From Streptomyces thinghirensis (lineage in GTDB: Bacteria > Actinomycetota > Actinomycetia > Streptomycetales > Streptomycetaceae), in assembly GCA_021502835.1 (NCBI GenBank), contig JAKFGP010000007.1:18936-82935 (forward strand): DNA of 64,000 nt, in the 5' to 3' direction. Below are positions 28,713 to 37,562 of this stretch, one piece after another. The position numbers and the translations under genes are program-made. Within the stretch, counting starts at the first letter, position 1. Each line of letters opens with the position of its first letter. Under the pieces are notes generated by a model. It did not search any database and was not told the DNA's origin. It saw only the letters and a list, made by a program, of their open reading frames with translations.

Positions 28713-29804
28713 TGCCGGATCGCCCAGCCCCGCTCCTTGAGGGCCGCCGCCAGCACCGGAGCGGCCTTCGGCTCGACCATGAGCTGCATCAGGCCGGCCT
28801 GCTGTCCGGTCGCGTGCTCGATCCGTACGTCCTCGATGTTGACCCCGGCCCATCCCGCGTCCGCGAAGATGCGGGCCAGCTGGCCGGGCTGGTCGTCGAT
28901 GAGGACCGCGACGGTCTCGTAGACGCGGGGTGCGCTGCCGTGCTTGCCCGGCACCCGCACCTGCCCGGCGTTGCCCCCGCCGCAGCACCTCCGCGATGCC
29001 GGTGCCGCCCTCGCGGCGCTTGTCCTCGTCGGAGGACTGCAGGGCGCGCAGGGCCCGCACCGTCTCCTCCAGGTCGGCGGCGACGTCGGTGAGCAGGTCG
29101 GCGACCGGCCCGGGGTTGGCGGAGAGGATGTCGATCCACATCCGGGGGTCGGAGGCGGCGATCCGGGTCACGTCGCGGATGCCCTGCCCGCACAAGCCGT
29201 ACGGCGGCCTCCTCGGCGTGCTCCAGCCGGGCGGCGACCATGCTGGAGACCAGGTGGGGCATGTGCGAGACGAGGGGCCGCGGCGCGGTCGTGGGCGTCC
29301 GCGTCCATCACCACGGGCACCGCGCGGCAGTGCGAGACCAGCTCCAGGGCGAGGTTCAGCACCTCGGTGTCGGTGTCCCGGGTCGGGGTCAGCACCCACG
29401 GACGGCCTTCGAAGAGGTCGCCGGTGGCGGCCAGCGGCCCGGACTTCTCGCGGCCGGACATGGGATGCGGTGCCGATGTACGCCGCGAGGTCGAGCCCCC
29501 GCGCCTCCAGCTCGCGCACGCGCCCACCGCCCTTGACGCTGGCCACGTCGATGTACCCGCGGGCGGCGCCCCGCTTCCCATGACATCGGCGAGCACGTCG
29601 GCCACCAGGGCCGGCGGGGCGGCGACGATCGCGAGGTCGACCGGCCCGTCCGGGGCCTCGTCGGTGCCGGCGCCCAGTGCGGCGGCCGTACGGACCTGCT
29701 CGGGGTCGCGGTCGGCCAGGTGGACGGTGACGCCCCGCTGGGTCAGGGCGAGGGCGGCGGAGGTCCCGATGAGGCCGGTGCCGATGACGGGGTGCGGTTC
29801 TCAC
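28709..29804 (-). CDS. tyrA: Prephenate dehydrogenase with C-terminal ACT domain
   Basis: Makes 4-hydroxyphenylpyruvate for tyrosine, using NAD. The GTG start overlaps the aroH stop (GTGA). VIGTGLIGTSAALAL-like Rossmann motif, YIDVASVKGG, the substrate-binding HPMSGREKSGPLAATGDLFE-type block across a frame change, GRPWVLTPTRDTDTEVL, HLVSSMVAARLEHAEEAA, CGQGIRDVTRIAASDPRMW, and the ACT domain ETVAVLIDDQPGQLARIFAD to LAAALKERGWAIRQ. Frame breaks near 29790, 29590, 29470, 29275, 29205 and 28975. The gene expected downstream in Streptomyces, cmk, is absent; a STAND gene follows. Confidence 0.93.
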
Positions 29805-30163
29805 TGGGCGATGTCCTTGCGCAGGGCCGCGGGCGGCGCCGAGGTAGACGTGGGCGATCTCGGCGCGGGGCCGGTCGGACTCGATGTGGGCGAGGACCCG
29901 GACGACGTGGGGCATGGCGCCCTCGATGTCCAGTTCCTGGGCGCAGATCACGGCACGTCGGTGATGCCGAGCTTGCGGGCGGCGGCGGCCGGGAAGTCGC
30001 TGTGCAGGTCGGGCGTCGCCGTGAACCAGATGCTGATCAGGTCGTCGCCGGTCAGGTCGTTGCGCTCCAGGACGGCGGTCAGCAGTGCCGCGACCTGCTC
30101 GTCCATGTGCCCGGCCTCGTCCCGCTCCAGTTGGACGGCGCCCCGGACCGCTCGTACCGCCAC
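29801..30163 (-). CDS. aroH: Chorismate mutase, AroH class
   Basis: Converts chorismate to prephenate, feeding tyrA directly downstream. About 120 residues of the trimeric AroH type: VRAVRGAVQLERDEAGHMDE, LLTAVLERNDLTGDDLISI, WFTATPDLHSDFPAAAARKL, then after a single-base break near 29950 CAQELDIEGAMPHVVRVLAH (catalytic Cys/Arg region) and EIAHVYLGAA ending KDIAQ. GTG start with AGGAG six bases upstream. The coupled aroH-tyrA pair is a conserved Streptomyces arrangement. Confidence 0.92.
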
Positions 30164-30299
30164 GGCGATGCTCCTTGCTGACGTGCGTATCGGTTGTTGG
30201 TCCGTCCAGCCCTAGTCAGCCCGCCGCGTACAGGCCCGGGGCGCCCGTCTCCTGGAGACGCTGGCCCCGGCCGGAACCCCCCTTCCCCGGAGCTGCGAC

Positions 30300-30699
30300 A
30301 TGACCACACCCCGACCCGCCGTACGGTCCTCCTCTGCACGGGCGCCGCCGCGCTCTCCGTGGGCTGCGGCGGCGGGGACGGCGACGGCGGCGATCCTCGG
30401 CCGCCTCGGCGGGACAGGAGCTGGCGCCGACGAGCGACATCCCGGTCGGCGGCGGCAAGATCTTCGCGGACCGCAAGATCGTGGTGACGCAGCCGGAACA
30501 GGGCGAGTTCAAGGCCTTCTCGGCGGTCTCACCCACAGAACTGCCTCGTGTCGGATGTGCGGGACGAGTTCCATCGACTGCGCCTGCCACGGCAGCAGGT
30601 TCAGCATCACCGACGGCGCGGTGGAGCAGGGGCCGGCGACCGGCGCCGCTGCCGGAGGAGCGGATCGCGGTGGACGGAGATTCGGTCCGGCTGGCGTGA
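30300..30699 (+). CDS. Rieske 2Fe-2S lipoprotein-like protein
   Basis: A short exported iron-sulfur protein. The N-terminus RRTVLLCTGAAALSVGCGGG looks like a twin-Arg/lipobox signal, with a Cys for lipid attachment. Mature part: PVGGGKIFADRKIVVTQPE, FKAFSAV, then bases for C-T-H-x-x-C-L-V (damaged by an indel near 30535), IDCACHGSRFSITDGAVEQG for the second Cys-x-x-His cluster pair, and RIAVDGDSVRLA. Size about 130 residues. It probably passes electrons to an unidentified partner; none is adjacent. GGAG lies 8 bases before the ATG. Confidence 0.88.
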
Positions 30700-30720
30700 G
30701 CCGCCCGCGTACGCTCGGGC

Positions 30721-31390
30721 ATGGAACCCGAGACCCTGGTACGCGACCACCGTTTACGCCTGTGTCATGGGTTCGCGCGCCTTCGGTCTGGCGACGGAGG
30801 ACAGCGACACCGACCGCCGGGGCGTGTTCCTCGCTCCGACCGAGCTGTTCTGGCGCTTCGAGAAGCCGCCGACGCACGTAGAGGGTCCCGCGCAGGAGCA
30901 GTTCAGCTGGGAGCTGGAGCGCTTCTGCGAGCTGGCCCTGCGCGCGAACCCGAACATCCTGGAGTGCCTGCACTCCCCGCTCGTGGAATCCGTGGACGAC
31001 ACGGGCCGCGAACTGCTCGCCCTGCGCGAGGCGTTCCTCTCGCGCCGGGCCCTGAGACGTTCACCCGCTAGCCCGACCAGCGCCGCAAGCTGGACGCCGA
31101 CGTGCGCGTCCACGGCACTCCGCGCTGGAAGCACGCGATGCACCTGCTGCGGCTGCTGGCCTCCGCCCGGGACCTGCTGCGCACGGGCGTCCTGACCATC
31201 GACGTCGGCGACCGCAGGAGTCGCTGCTCGCCGTGAAGCGCGCACGGCAGAGTGCCCTGGCCGGAGGTGGGGCGCGGATGAACCGCCTGACGGCGGAGGG
31301 CGAGGAAGGCCGCCGCGAGCGAAGCCCGCGCTGCCGGCCGAACCGGACCGGCGCCGTGTCGAGAGACTTCACCTCGTCCGCGTCCGGCGG
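30721..31390 (+). CDS. Predicted nucleotidyltransferase (COG3541-like), copy A
   Basis: Starts MEPETLVRDH, then after a frameshift TVYACVMGSRAFGLATEDSD followed by TDRRGVFLAPTE: the G-S-x-A-(x)-G-x(n)-S-D-x-D core of polymerase-beta-type nucleotidyltransferases, as in the COG3541 group. The next part, FELALRANPNILECLHSPLV-like and RRKLDADVRVHGTPRWKHAM and HLLRLLASARDLLRTG, is helical. The C-terminus near 31390 is obscured by indels. It faces copy B tail to tail. COG3541 proteins have been linked to RNA repair neighbourhoods by comparative genomics; activity here is inferred. Confidence 0.75.
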
Positions 31391-31394
31391 ACCT

Positions 31395-32159
31395 CAGCGC
31401 TCGCAGCCGGATCCGTACGACGAAGTCGTGCAGGGCGTCGTACGCGGTGGGGGGCGTCGGGCAGCGCTGACCGCCGCCTGCGCCTCGTCGGAGTACGCCG
31501 TACAGCCGCTCCACGTCGGCGCGCACGCGCGCGTGGTCGACGCCGGCGTCCCCGTGCCTCGCCCGCGCTCCGCCTTGGCGGCGATCAGCTCGGGCAGGTA
31601 GTCCCGGGGCGGCGTCGACCTCCCCGAGGAGCGTGGGCGGAATGGGGCTGCACCTCGCCGCCGCGCATCAGGTGGATACCGGTGAGCAGCACCCGGAAGA
31701 GGTGTGCAGCGGCGGCTTCCAGCTCACCCGGTCTTCTCGAACAGCCGCCACTGAGTGGTCGCGAAACCCCGGTAGTGGTGGGCGTGGTGGCCAGTGAGGA
31801 CGCCCGGCGCGGCGCGGCCAGCTCCCGGTGCGCCTCGGTGGTGTGCACGACCAGCGGGGACAGCAACTGCTCCAGCACATAGCCGTTGCGCCGCAGCATC
31901 AGCCGTACGAACTTGCGCAGGTCGTGCGTGACCAGGTCCATCTCGACGCCGTCCGGTCCCACATCCGCGACCTAGTCTCCTCCGGCTCGCGCAGCCCGGC
32001 CAGGTCGGCGGCGGGCAGCAGGTGCACGCCGCGCAGGTCGACGTCCGAGTCACGGGACGGGAAGCCGTAGAGGTGGGCGCCGGAGACGGTGGCGAACAGC
32101 ACCGGGAAGGGCTGCTCGGCCACCACCGAAGCCAGGTCGGTATCCAGGGCGTCGATCAT
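31395..32159 (-). CDS. Predicted nucleotidyltransferase (COG3541-like), copy B
   Basis: The ATG overlaps the upstream ADP-ribosylglycohydrolase stop (ATGA), so it is translated from the same mRNA. LFATVSGAHLYGFPSRDSDV with DLRGVHLLPAADL gives the G-x-x-L-x-G...S-D-x-D catalytic core. After a frame break near 31970: DGVEMDLVTHDLRKFVRLML, RRNGYVLEQLLSPLVVHTTE, GFATTQWRLFEKTGELK and YDALHDFVVRIRLRAL. Related to copy A on the opposite strand. The end is uncertain within about 15 bases. Confidence 0.78.
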
Positions 32160-33197
32160 GTGCTCAAGCTGTCCCAGAGCGCTCCGAGGGCCAGCAGGTC
32201 GCCCCGGTACTCGATGCGGTCAGCCCCCTCGGCGGGCCAGACGTCGGCGCCCAGGTGAGCGCCGCGAAGGCGCCCGCGGGGCAGAGCGATGGAGTCGGAG
32301 TCGCCGGCGGTGCAGGCGCCGCTGGCGCACAGGGCGGTCAGCGGCTCGTCGACGAAGAGCAGGAAGGCAGAGCAGCCCGGCCGCCATCGCCTCCTCGGCG
32401 ATCCAGCCCTCGCCCACCGCGGGCCACGGGTCGGTCTCGGGCGAGACGGGTGCGCGCCGCCTCCTGGAGCCGGTCGAGTATCGCCAGGCGCTCGTCCCAG
32501 CACGCCGGGCGATGAAGTGCTCGGGCGTGGAGTCCTGGGCGCGGGTCCACAGGTCGCCGAGCCAGCGCTCGTGGTAGCGGGTGCGGTTGTCGTAGGCGTA
32601 CGACCACGGCAGCCCGACCAGTCCCCGTCGGCTCCGCTCCCTCGGCGAGCAGCCGCACGGCGTGTGCGGTGAGGTCGAGGGCGGCGAGCGCGGTGGGGTG
32701 CCCGTGGGTGAGCGCGGACGCAGCTGGGCGGCGCCCGCGCGCTGTTCGTCGCTGAGACCGGGCGCGAGACCGACCGGCGCGACGCGCATGTTGGCGCCGC
32801 AGCGCCCGGTGGATCTGGGAGGCGTCCTGCCGGGGCGATCAGGGCGCTCCAGGAGATCGCAGGCCGTGAGGGCAGGTGTGCCCGGGGCCCGGTTGTTCTC
32901 CCGGCGACCGGTTCCAGGCGATGAACTCCTGCCGTACGGGCTCCGCCATCGCCTCGGGCGCGAGGACGCCGCGCCATCCATGGCCGTCCGCAGCCCCTTC
33001 CCCAGCGCCAGCGTCATCTGGGTGTCGTCGGTGACGATCGCGGGCCGGGGCAGTTCCATCTCCCGCCAGGGGCCGCACTTGGCGAGGATCGACGGGACGT
33101 CGTTGAACTCGGTCGGGAAGCCGAGCGCGTCGCCGAGGGCGAGGCCGGTGAGGGGCCCGGTGGCGGCGCGCTTGGCGGTGACGGTGGTCGTGGTCAT
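32156..33197 (-). CDS. ADP-ribosylglycohydrolase (DraG/ARH family)
   Basis: Removes ADP-ribose from a target using two Mg ions. Visible: TGLALGDALGFPTEFNDV, RPAIVTDDTQMTLALGKGL (the T-D-D-T metal motif), CGANMRVAPVGLAPGLSDEQ, SYAYDNRTRYHERWLGDLW, VGEGWIAEEAMAAALLCFL-type sequence and, in the last third, CTAGDSDSIALLAGAFAGA-like with the G-D-S-D-S metal motif, ending LLALGALWDSLST. Starts with the ATG inside the NUDIX stop (ATGA) and ends in an ATGA with copy B. At least seven frame breaks. The target (protein, nucleic acid or free ADP-ribose) is unknown. Confidence 0.9.
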
Positions 33198-33935
33198 ACA
33201 GGGCGTCCTTCCCGAGGGTGCGAACCGAGGCGGGTGCAGAGGTGGTAGCCGGGCCGGTGCGTACAGCGCGGCCGGTTTACCTCGGCCGCCGGTGAGGCAG
33301 GCGGCGCCCGGGACGAGTTCGACGAAGCCCGGGGTGGCAGAAGACAACTCGCGGCGGAAGTTGGGCCGGTCCAGGGTCGTGCCCACACCGTCTCGCAGAC
33401 CTGCTGCAACTCGCCGAGCGTGAACTCGGCCGGGCGAAGAAGGCGGTGGCCAGGCGGAGTGTACTCCCAGCTTGGCGCCGACGCGTTCCCGGGCGTCGGC
33501 GCCAGGATCCGGTCGTGGTCGAAGAGCGAGGTCGCGGGCCTCGTCGTACGGCACCCGGCGGGCCTCGGCGGCGTCACCTGCCGCCGTGCGATTTCGGGAG
33601 GAGTCGGGCAGCAGGGCGGCGAACGCGACCGACACGACCCGCATCCGGGGAATCGCGGCCGAGGTTCGCTGTAGGTGGCAGCTGCTCCAGGTGCAGCGCG
33701 CTCACGTCAACCCAGGCCGGTCTCCTCGGCCAGCTCCCGGCGGGCCGCCGCTGCTCCGCCGACTCGTCCGGCAGCAGAAAGCCGCCGGGCGGTGCCCGGC
33801 GGCCGGCGTACGGCTCCCTGTACCCGCTCGACGAGCAGCACGTGCAGCGCGTCCGCGCGGGGCGTGCGGGAGGCGGCGAGGTCGACGGTGACGGCAGAAG
33901 GGTTCGAAGGCGTGTTTGTCGTAGCCGTGCAACAC
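33194..33935 (-). CDS. NUDIX protein with C-terminal winged helix, NrtR-like
   Basis: GTG at 33935 (LHGYDKHAFEPF). NUDIX domain: LHVLLVERGQEPYAGRRA-like, PPGGFLLPDESAEQ, then a degenerate box RRELAEETGL-like across frame breaks, and MRVVSVAFAALLPDS. The second domain, ATAFFAPAEFTLGELQQVCE-like to ETVWARPWTGPTSAA in broken frames, matches the winged helix of NrtR/ADP-ribose-sensing repressors (F-T-x-x-x-L-x-x-x-Y/C-E-x-V-x-G). NrtR proteins sense ADP-ribose and repress NAD-related genes. It heads a three-gene overlapping operon with an ADP-ribosylglycohydrolase, and a large palindrome ends four bases before its start. Confidence 0.8.
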
Positions 33936-33938
33936 GGG

Positions 33939-33982
33939 CGGCCACCCCTTAATAGTCAGGACGACTATAAAGGGGGTGGCCG
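33939..33982. promoter_or_regulatory. 44-base near-perfect palindrome, candidate NrtR operator
   Basis: Left arm CGGCCACCCCTTAATAGTC (33939-33957), centre AGGAC, right arm GACTATAAAGGGGGTGGCCG (33963-33982). The arms are complementary except one extra G and one A/A mismatch. The core ATAGTC-N5-GACTAT is AT-rich in GC-rich DNA and could contain a -10 region. It sits just upstream of the NUDIX start, and the pseudouridine-synthase gene ends into it, so it could be an operator, that gene's terminator, or both. Confidence 0.6.
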
Positions 33983-35182
33983 ACCCATCCCCAACCCCGC
34001 GGCGCCTGAGCGCCTGGGGCACAGACCTCCTGCATCAGCATCCCGACCTCCGTGTTGGACGGCCGGCGCGGACCAGCCCGACTTCTGGTCGCCCAGGGTG
34101 ATCGGGCCGAAGGCGGTGCGCACCAGCTTGTCGACGGGGAAGCCCGCCTCCGCGAGCACATCCGGCGGACGATGTGCTTGCGACCCTCGTGGAGGGTGAC
34201 CTCGACCAGATGGATTCTTTCCGGTCTGCTCGACGACGCCCAGGTGGTCCGCGCGCGCGTACCCGTCCTCCAGCTGGATGCCGTCACTTGAGGCGCTTGC
34301 CGAGGGTCGCGCGGGATCAGGCCCACGATGTGCCGCGAGGTAGGTCTTCTTCACGCCGTACCGGGGGTGGGTCAGGCGGTGCCGCCAGCTCGCCGTGGTT
34401 GGTGAGCGGGATCACGCCGCTCGGTCTCGGTGTCGGAGCCGTCCGACGTGGAAGAGCCGGGTCTCGCGGTTGGTGACGTAGTCACCGAGGGCACCACCGA
34501 CCGTCCGGGTCCTCCATGGTGGGTGGCGACACCGGCGGGCTTGTTGAGCGAGAAGAACTGGTACGACTGCGTGGCCACGGTCAGTCCGTCGACGCCTGAC
34601 CTCGTCCTTCTCCGGGTCGACCCGCCTGCCCTGCTCCAGCACGATCTCACCGTTGATCTCGACCCGGAGCCTGCTCGATCCAGCTCCTCGCAGGGCCGCC
34701 GGGAGCCGTAGCCCGCGCGCGCGCGGGACCTTCTGCAGCCGCTCGCCCTCCTGCTCGGCGCCAGGGAAGATCTTAGCCCCGGGGGGCTTGACGTCCTTCT
34801 TGCCCGCGCAGCCGCTCGCGGTTGCGCTCCTCGGCACGTGCCTCGTACTCGCGGGACGTGGCCGGGACCGAGCGCCCCCGCTGCGGGGCTTCTTCGGCCC
34901 GCCCGCCCGCGCCGCCGCGGGGCCGCCGGGCCGCGGCCCGACTTCCGAGGCCCTCGTGGGTGGCGCCGGGACCCACGTCGTAGCGCCGCTCCTCGGGGCG
35001 CGGGTTCTTCGGACGGCCGCCCTGCTTGTTGTCGCGGTTGCCACCGGCGCGGCGGGGATTGCCGTTGCTCCCGCAGCGGGGAGTTACCGCGGCCACCGCT
35101 GCTCCCGCCGCGGCCGCCGCTGTTGTCCACCGGCTCCCGCCGTTGGTTTCCGCTGACTGTTCCTGCCGCTGCTGCTTCGCAT
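33949..35182 (-). CDS. rluB: Pseudouridine synthase, RsuA/RluB family, with basic N-terminus
   Basis: Isomerises a uridine in rRNA (23S helix if RluB-like). The ATG at 35182 overlaps the scpB stop (TGATG). A long Gly/Arg/Asn-rich N-terminus precedes GERLQKVLARAGYGSRRACE (S4 domain, across frames), EINGEIVLEQGRRVDPEKDE, YQFFSLNKPAGV, TRETRLFHVGRLDTETEG-like with the catalytic Asp in G-R-L-D, LTHPRYGVKKTYLA, VEVTLHEGRKHIVRRM and KLVRTAFGPITLGDQKSGW. The last frame runs to a TAA inside the palindrome; the natural stop is probably nearer 33990. The low-complexity N-terminus is common in actinobacterial members. Confidence 0.88.
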
Positions 35183-35843
35183 CAAAGTTCCGTCTTGTCG
35201 TCTGCGTCCTCGGAATCCGGGGCGTCCCGGATCGAACGACGGGACCCCCTTCCAGTGTCTCGGCCTCGATCGCCGCCGCCTCCGGGGAGGGCGCGAGCTC
35301 GGAGGGCGCTCGTCCAGGCCCGCGCAGGCCCATCCGCTCCAGGAAGTAGTTCGTCGTCACGTACGGGATCCGCACCTGTTTCGGGTTCCGTGCCCGCCTC
35401 CTCCACCCAGGCCCCGCTGGAGGAGGGGTGCGCATCACGCCGTCACAGTTCACGCGCGCGCACGCTGGGACGCGGCCGCGGCTGACCGGCTGGCGGTAGG
35501 CGACCACGGCGAGGGTCTCCAGCGCGGCCTGGGTGAGGCGGGCGTGCTGGCCGTCCAGGACGAAACCCTCGACGGCCGCGGCGTACTCGGGGCGGCTGTA
35601 GAAGCGCCAGCCGCCCGCGGTCAGGCGCAGCTCGAAGCCGCGGCCCTGGACCGTGTACTCGTCGGCCAGCTCGCGCAGCGCGTCGGCGATCTGCCGCCGG
35701 GGCCGCTGGAGTATCCGGGCGGGGTGTTCCTCGGTCGCGGGCTCGTCGACGACCATGAGGGACGGCTTCGAGGGCGGGCTTGAGTTCGAGGCCGGCGACG
35801 GCCTCCCTGGCCCGCCCACGGCCTCCGTGGTCTCCTCACTCAC
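35182..35843 (-). CDS. scpB: Segregation and condensation protein B
   Basis: Winged-helix subunit of the SMC-ScpAB condensin. Blocks: an acidic N-terminus, QIADALRELADEYTVQGRGF, ELRLTAGGWRFYSRPEYAAA, VEGFVLDGQHARLTQAALET, LAVVAYRQPVSRGRVPA, a damaged region around VNCDGVMRT, then YVTTNYFLERMGLRG and an acidic tail ending DADDKTEL. The GTG overlaps the scpA stop (GTGA), as expected for subunits made together. Frame breaks near 35455, 35370 and 35250. Confidence 0.92.
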
Positions 35844-36987
35844 GCCTTCCGCTCCTCCTCGGTCTTCTCCGGCGGCCGGTCGAACTCGTCAGTCCACCGG
35901 CTCGGTGTCCGCGCCCCCCGCCCGTCCAGCGCACCAGCGGGTCACCGAGCGCGGTCTCCTGGTCAGCTCGACGGCCTTCTCCCGATAGAGCTCCAGCAGG
36001 GCGAGGAAGCGGGCGACGACGGTCAGCGTGTCCTCGGTGTCCTCGACCAGGGGCGGAAACTCGCCTGTCCCAGCTCCTTCAGGCGGGCGACGACGATCCC
36101 GGCCTGCTCCTGGACGCTGACCAGGGGCGCGTGGATGTGCTCGACGTAGACCTGCGGCCCAGGCTTGGGCTGCATCGCCTTGACGGCGAGCTTGGCGAAG
36201 CCCTCCGGCCCGATGCTGATGACGACCTCGGGCAGCAGCTCGGCGTGGTGGGGCTCCAGCCCGACGGTACGGGGGTAGCGGCGGGCCTCGGCCTTCGAGC
36301 CGTTCGTTGAAGATCTCCGCGATCTGTTTGTACGCGCGGTACTGCGGCAGCCGCGCGGAAGAGCAGGTCGCGGGCCTCCAGCAGCGCCGGGTCGGCCTCG
36401 TCCTCGACCTCGGCGGCGGGCAGCAGCCGGGCCGCCTTCAGGTCGAGCAGCGTGGCCGCGACCACCAGGACTCGGTCGTCTCATCGAGGTCCCAGTCCGG
36501 CCCCATCGCCCTGATGTGGGCCATGAACTCGTCGGTCACCTTGGAGAGCGCGACCTCGGTGACGTCCATCTTGTGCCTGGAGATCAACTGGAGGAGCAGA
36601 TCGACGGTCCCTCGAAGTTGGCGAGCCGCACCTTGAAGACACCGTCGCCACCGTCATCGTGCGGGCCCTCGGGGAGCGCGTGGGTGGACTGCTCCGCCGC
36701 CGCGGCGGCGGCTGCGGGGCGGTCTGCGGACGAGGGCCCGTCCGGGCTTGCTGGCGCGACCCGGGCACCGGTCCGTGGTGCGGCTTCCGACGCCGGGGTT
36801 CGCGGCGGCTCCTCGGAGGCGCCGCCCGCACGACTATCGCGGGCTCGGGGCCGGACGGCACCGGCTCAGGCGCCCCGGGCGTCTCGGGGAGCGGCGGAAC
36901 CGGCGGAGCCGCCCGCTCCCCGGACTTCGCCCCAGCGCACGCCGACGGCCGGCGTGGGCGCCGGGGCGGGGGCGTCGTTCGAGTCAT
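35840..36987 (-). CDS. scpA: Segregation and condensation protein A
   Basis: Kleisin that bridges SMC heads. The first 110 residues are Pro/Ala/Glu-rich. Then VFKVRLANFEGPFDLLLQLI-like sequence, RHKMDVTEVALSKVTDEF, VAATLLDLKAARLLPAAEVE, RYPRTVGLEPHHAELLPEVV, ISIGPEGFAKLAVKAMQPKP, VYVEHIHAPLVSVQEQAGIV, VARLKELGQASFRP and LVEDTEDTLTVVARFLALLE-like, finishing in the C-terminal winged helix and EEERKA. Frame breaks near 36615, 36480, 36350, 36300, 36060 and 35960. It sits in the parA-scpA-scpB-rluB order usual for actinobacteria. Confidence 0.9.
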
Positions 36988-37004
36988 GGCCCCCGCAGGC
37001 TACC

Positions 37005-37562
37005 GCTAGCGCCCGCGCAGCCGTCGTACGAGGATGCTGGCGTCCCCGCGGGTCTCCAGATCGGCGAGGACCACGGCGACCGCCTCGCGGACGATGCGGC
37101 GCGGTCGACGGCCAGTCCGTGCTTCGCCCGGAGCACCAGGCGGGCGTGCTCCAGGTCCATCAGCTCCTCGGCGGAGACGTACACGGTGATCTTCTCGTCG
37201 TGGCGCTCACGGCCGCTGGGGCGGCGCGAGGGGACCGCCCACGCTTGCGCGGCTGGGCGGCGGCAGAACAACTTCCTGCGCGCCCACGCCCGGCACGCGA
37301 GCCCCGCGCCAGGCGCTCCGCGCCCGGCTGCGCGACTCGCCCGCCGAGCCCGGTTCCGCGTCCGCCGCGCCGTGCTCCGCGCCCTCGCCGTCACCGCCCT
37401 GCGCGGGCACCGACTGCGGTGCGTCCTCGGCGGCGGCCTGGTCGCTCTCCCCCGCCGGCGCCGGCGCCCGGGCCTCGCCGTTGGCCAGTCGCCGCGGAGA
37501 GGACGCCTGGAGCCCCATCCCCCTGTCGTACGGAAGAGTTCGTCGGCCCCCGGCGAACTCAC
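37005..37562 (-). CDS. Conserved hypothetical between parA and scpA
   Basis: The GTG overlaps the parA stop (GTGA) and encodes SSPGADELFRTTGG. After a frame change comes a low-complexity Ala/Glu/Ser part (RLANGEARAPAPAGESDQAA) and a basic stretch. A last frame change near 37235 leads to ERHDEKITVYVSAEELMDLE, HARLVLRAKHGLAVDRG-like and DLETRGDASILVRRL-like, ending RGR. The ITVYVSAEELMDLEHAR pattern recalls ribbon-helix-helix or small DNA-associated proteins. Position in the chromosome-segregation operon suggests an accessory role in it; not established. Confidence 0.65.

Noticed and set aside
28203..29951. A single 582-codon minus-strand frame across aroH, tyrA and the STAND start
   Set aside because: It strings together pieces of three real genes through indel-shifted segments; family motifs assign each part to a separate gene with overlapping stop/start signals.
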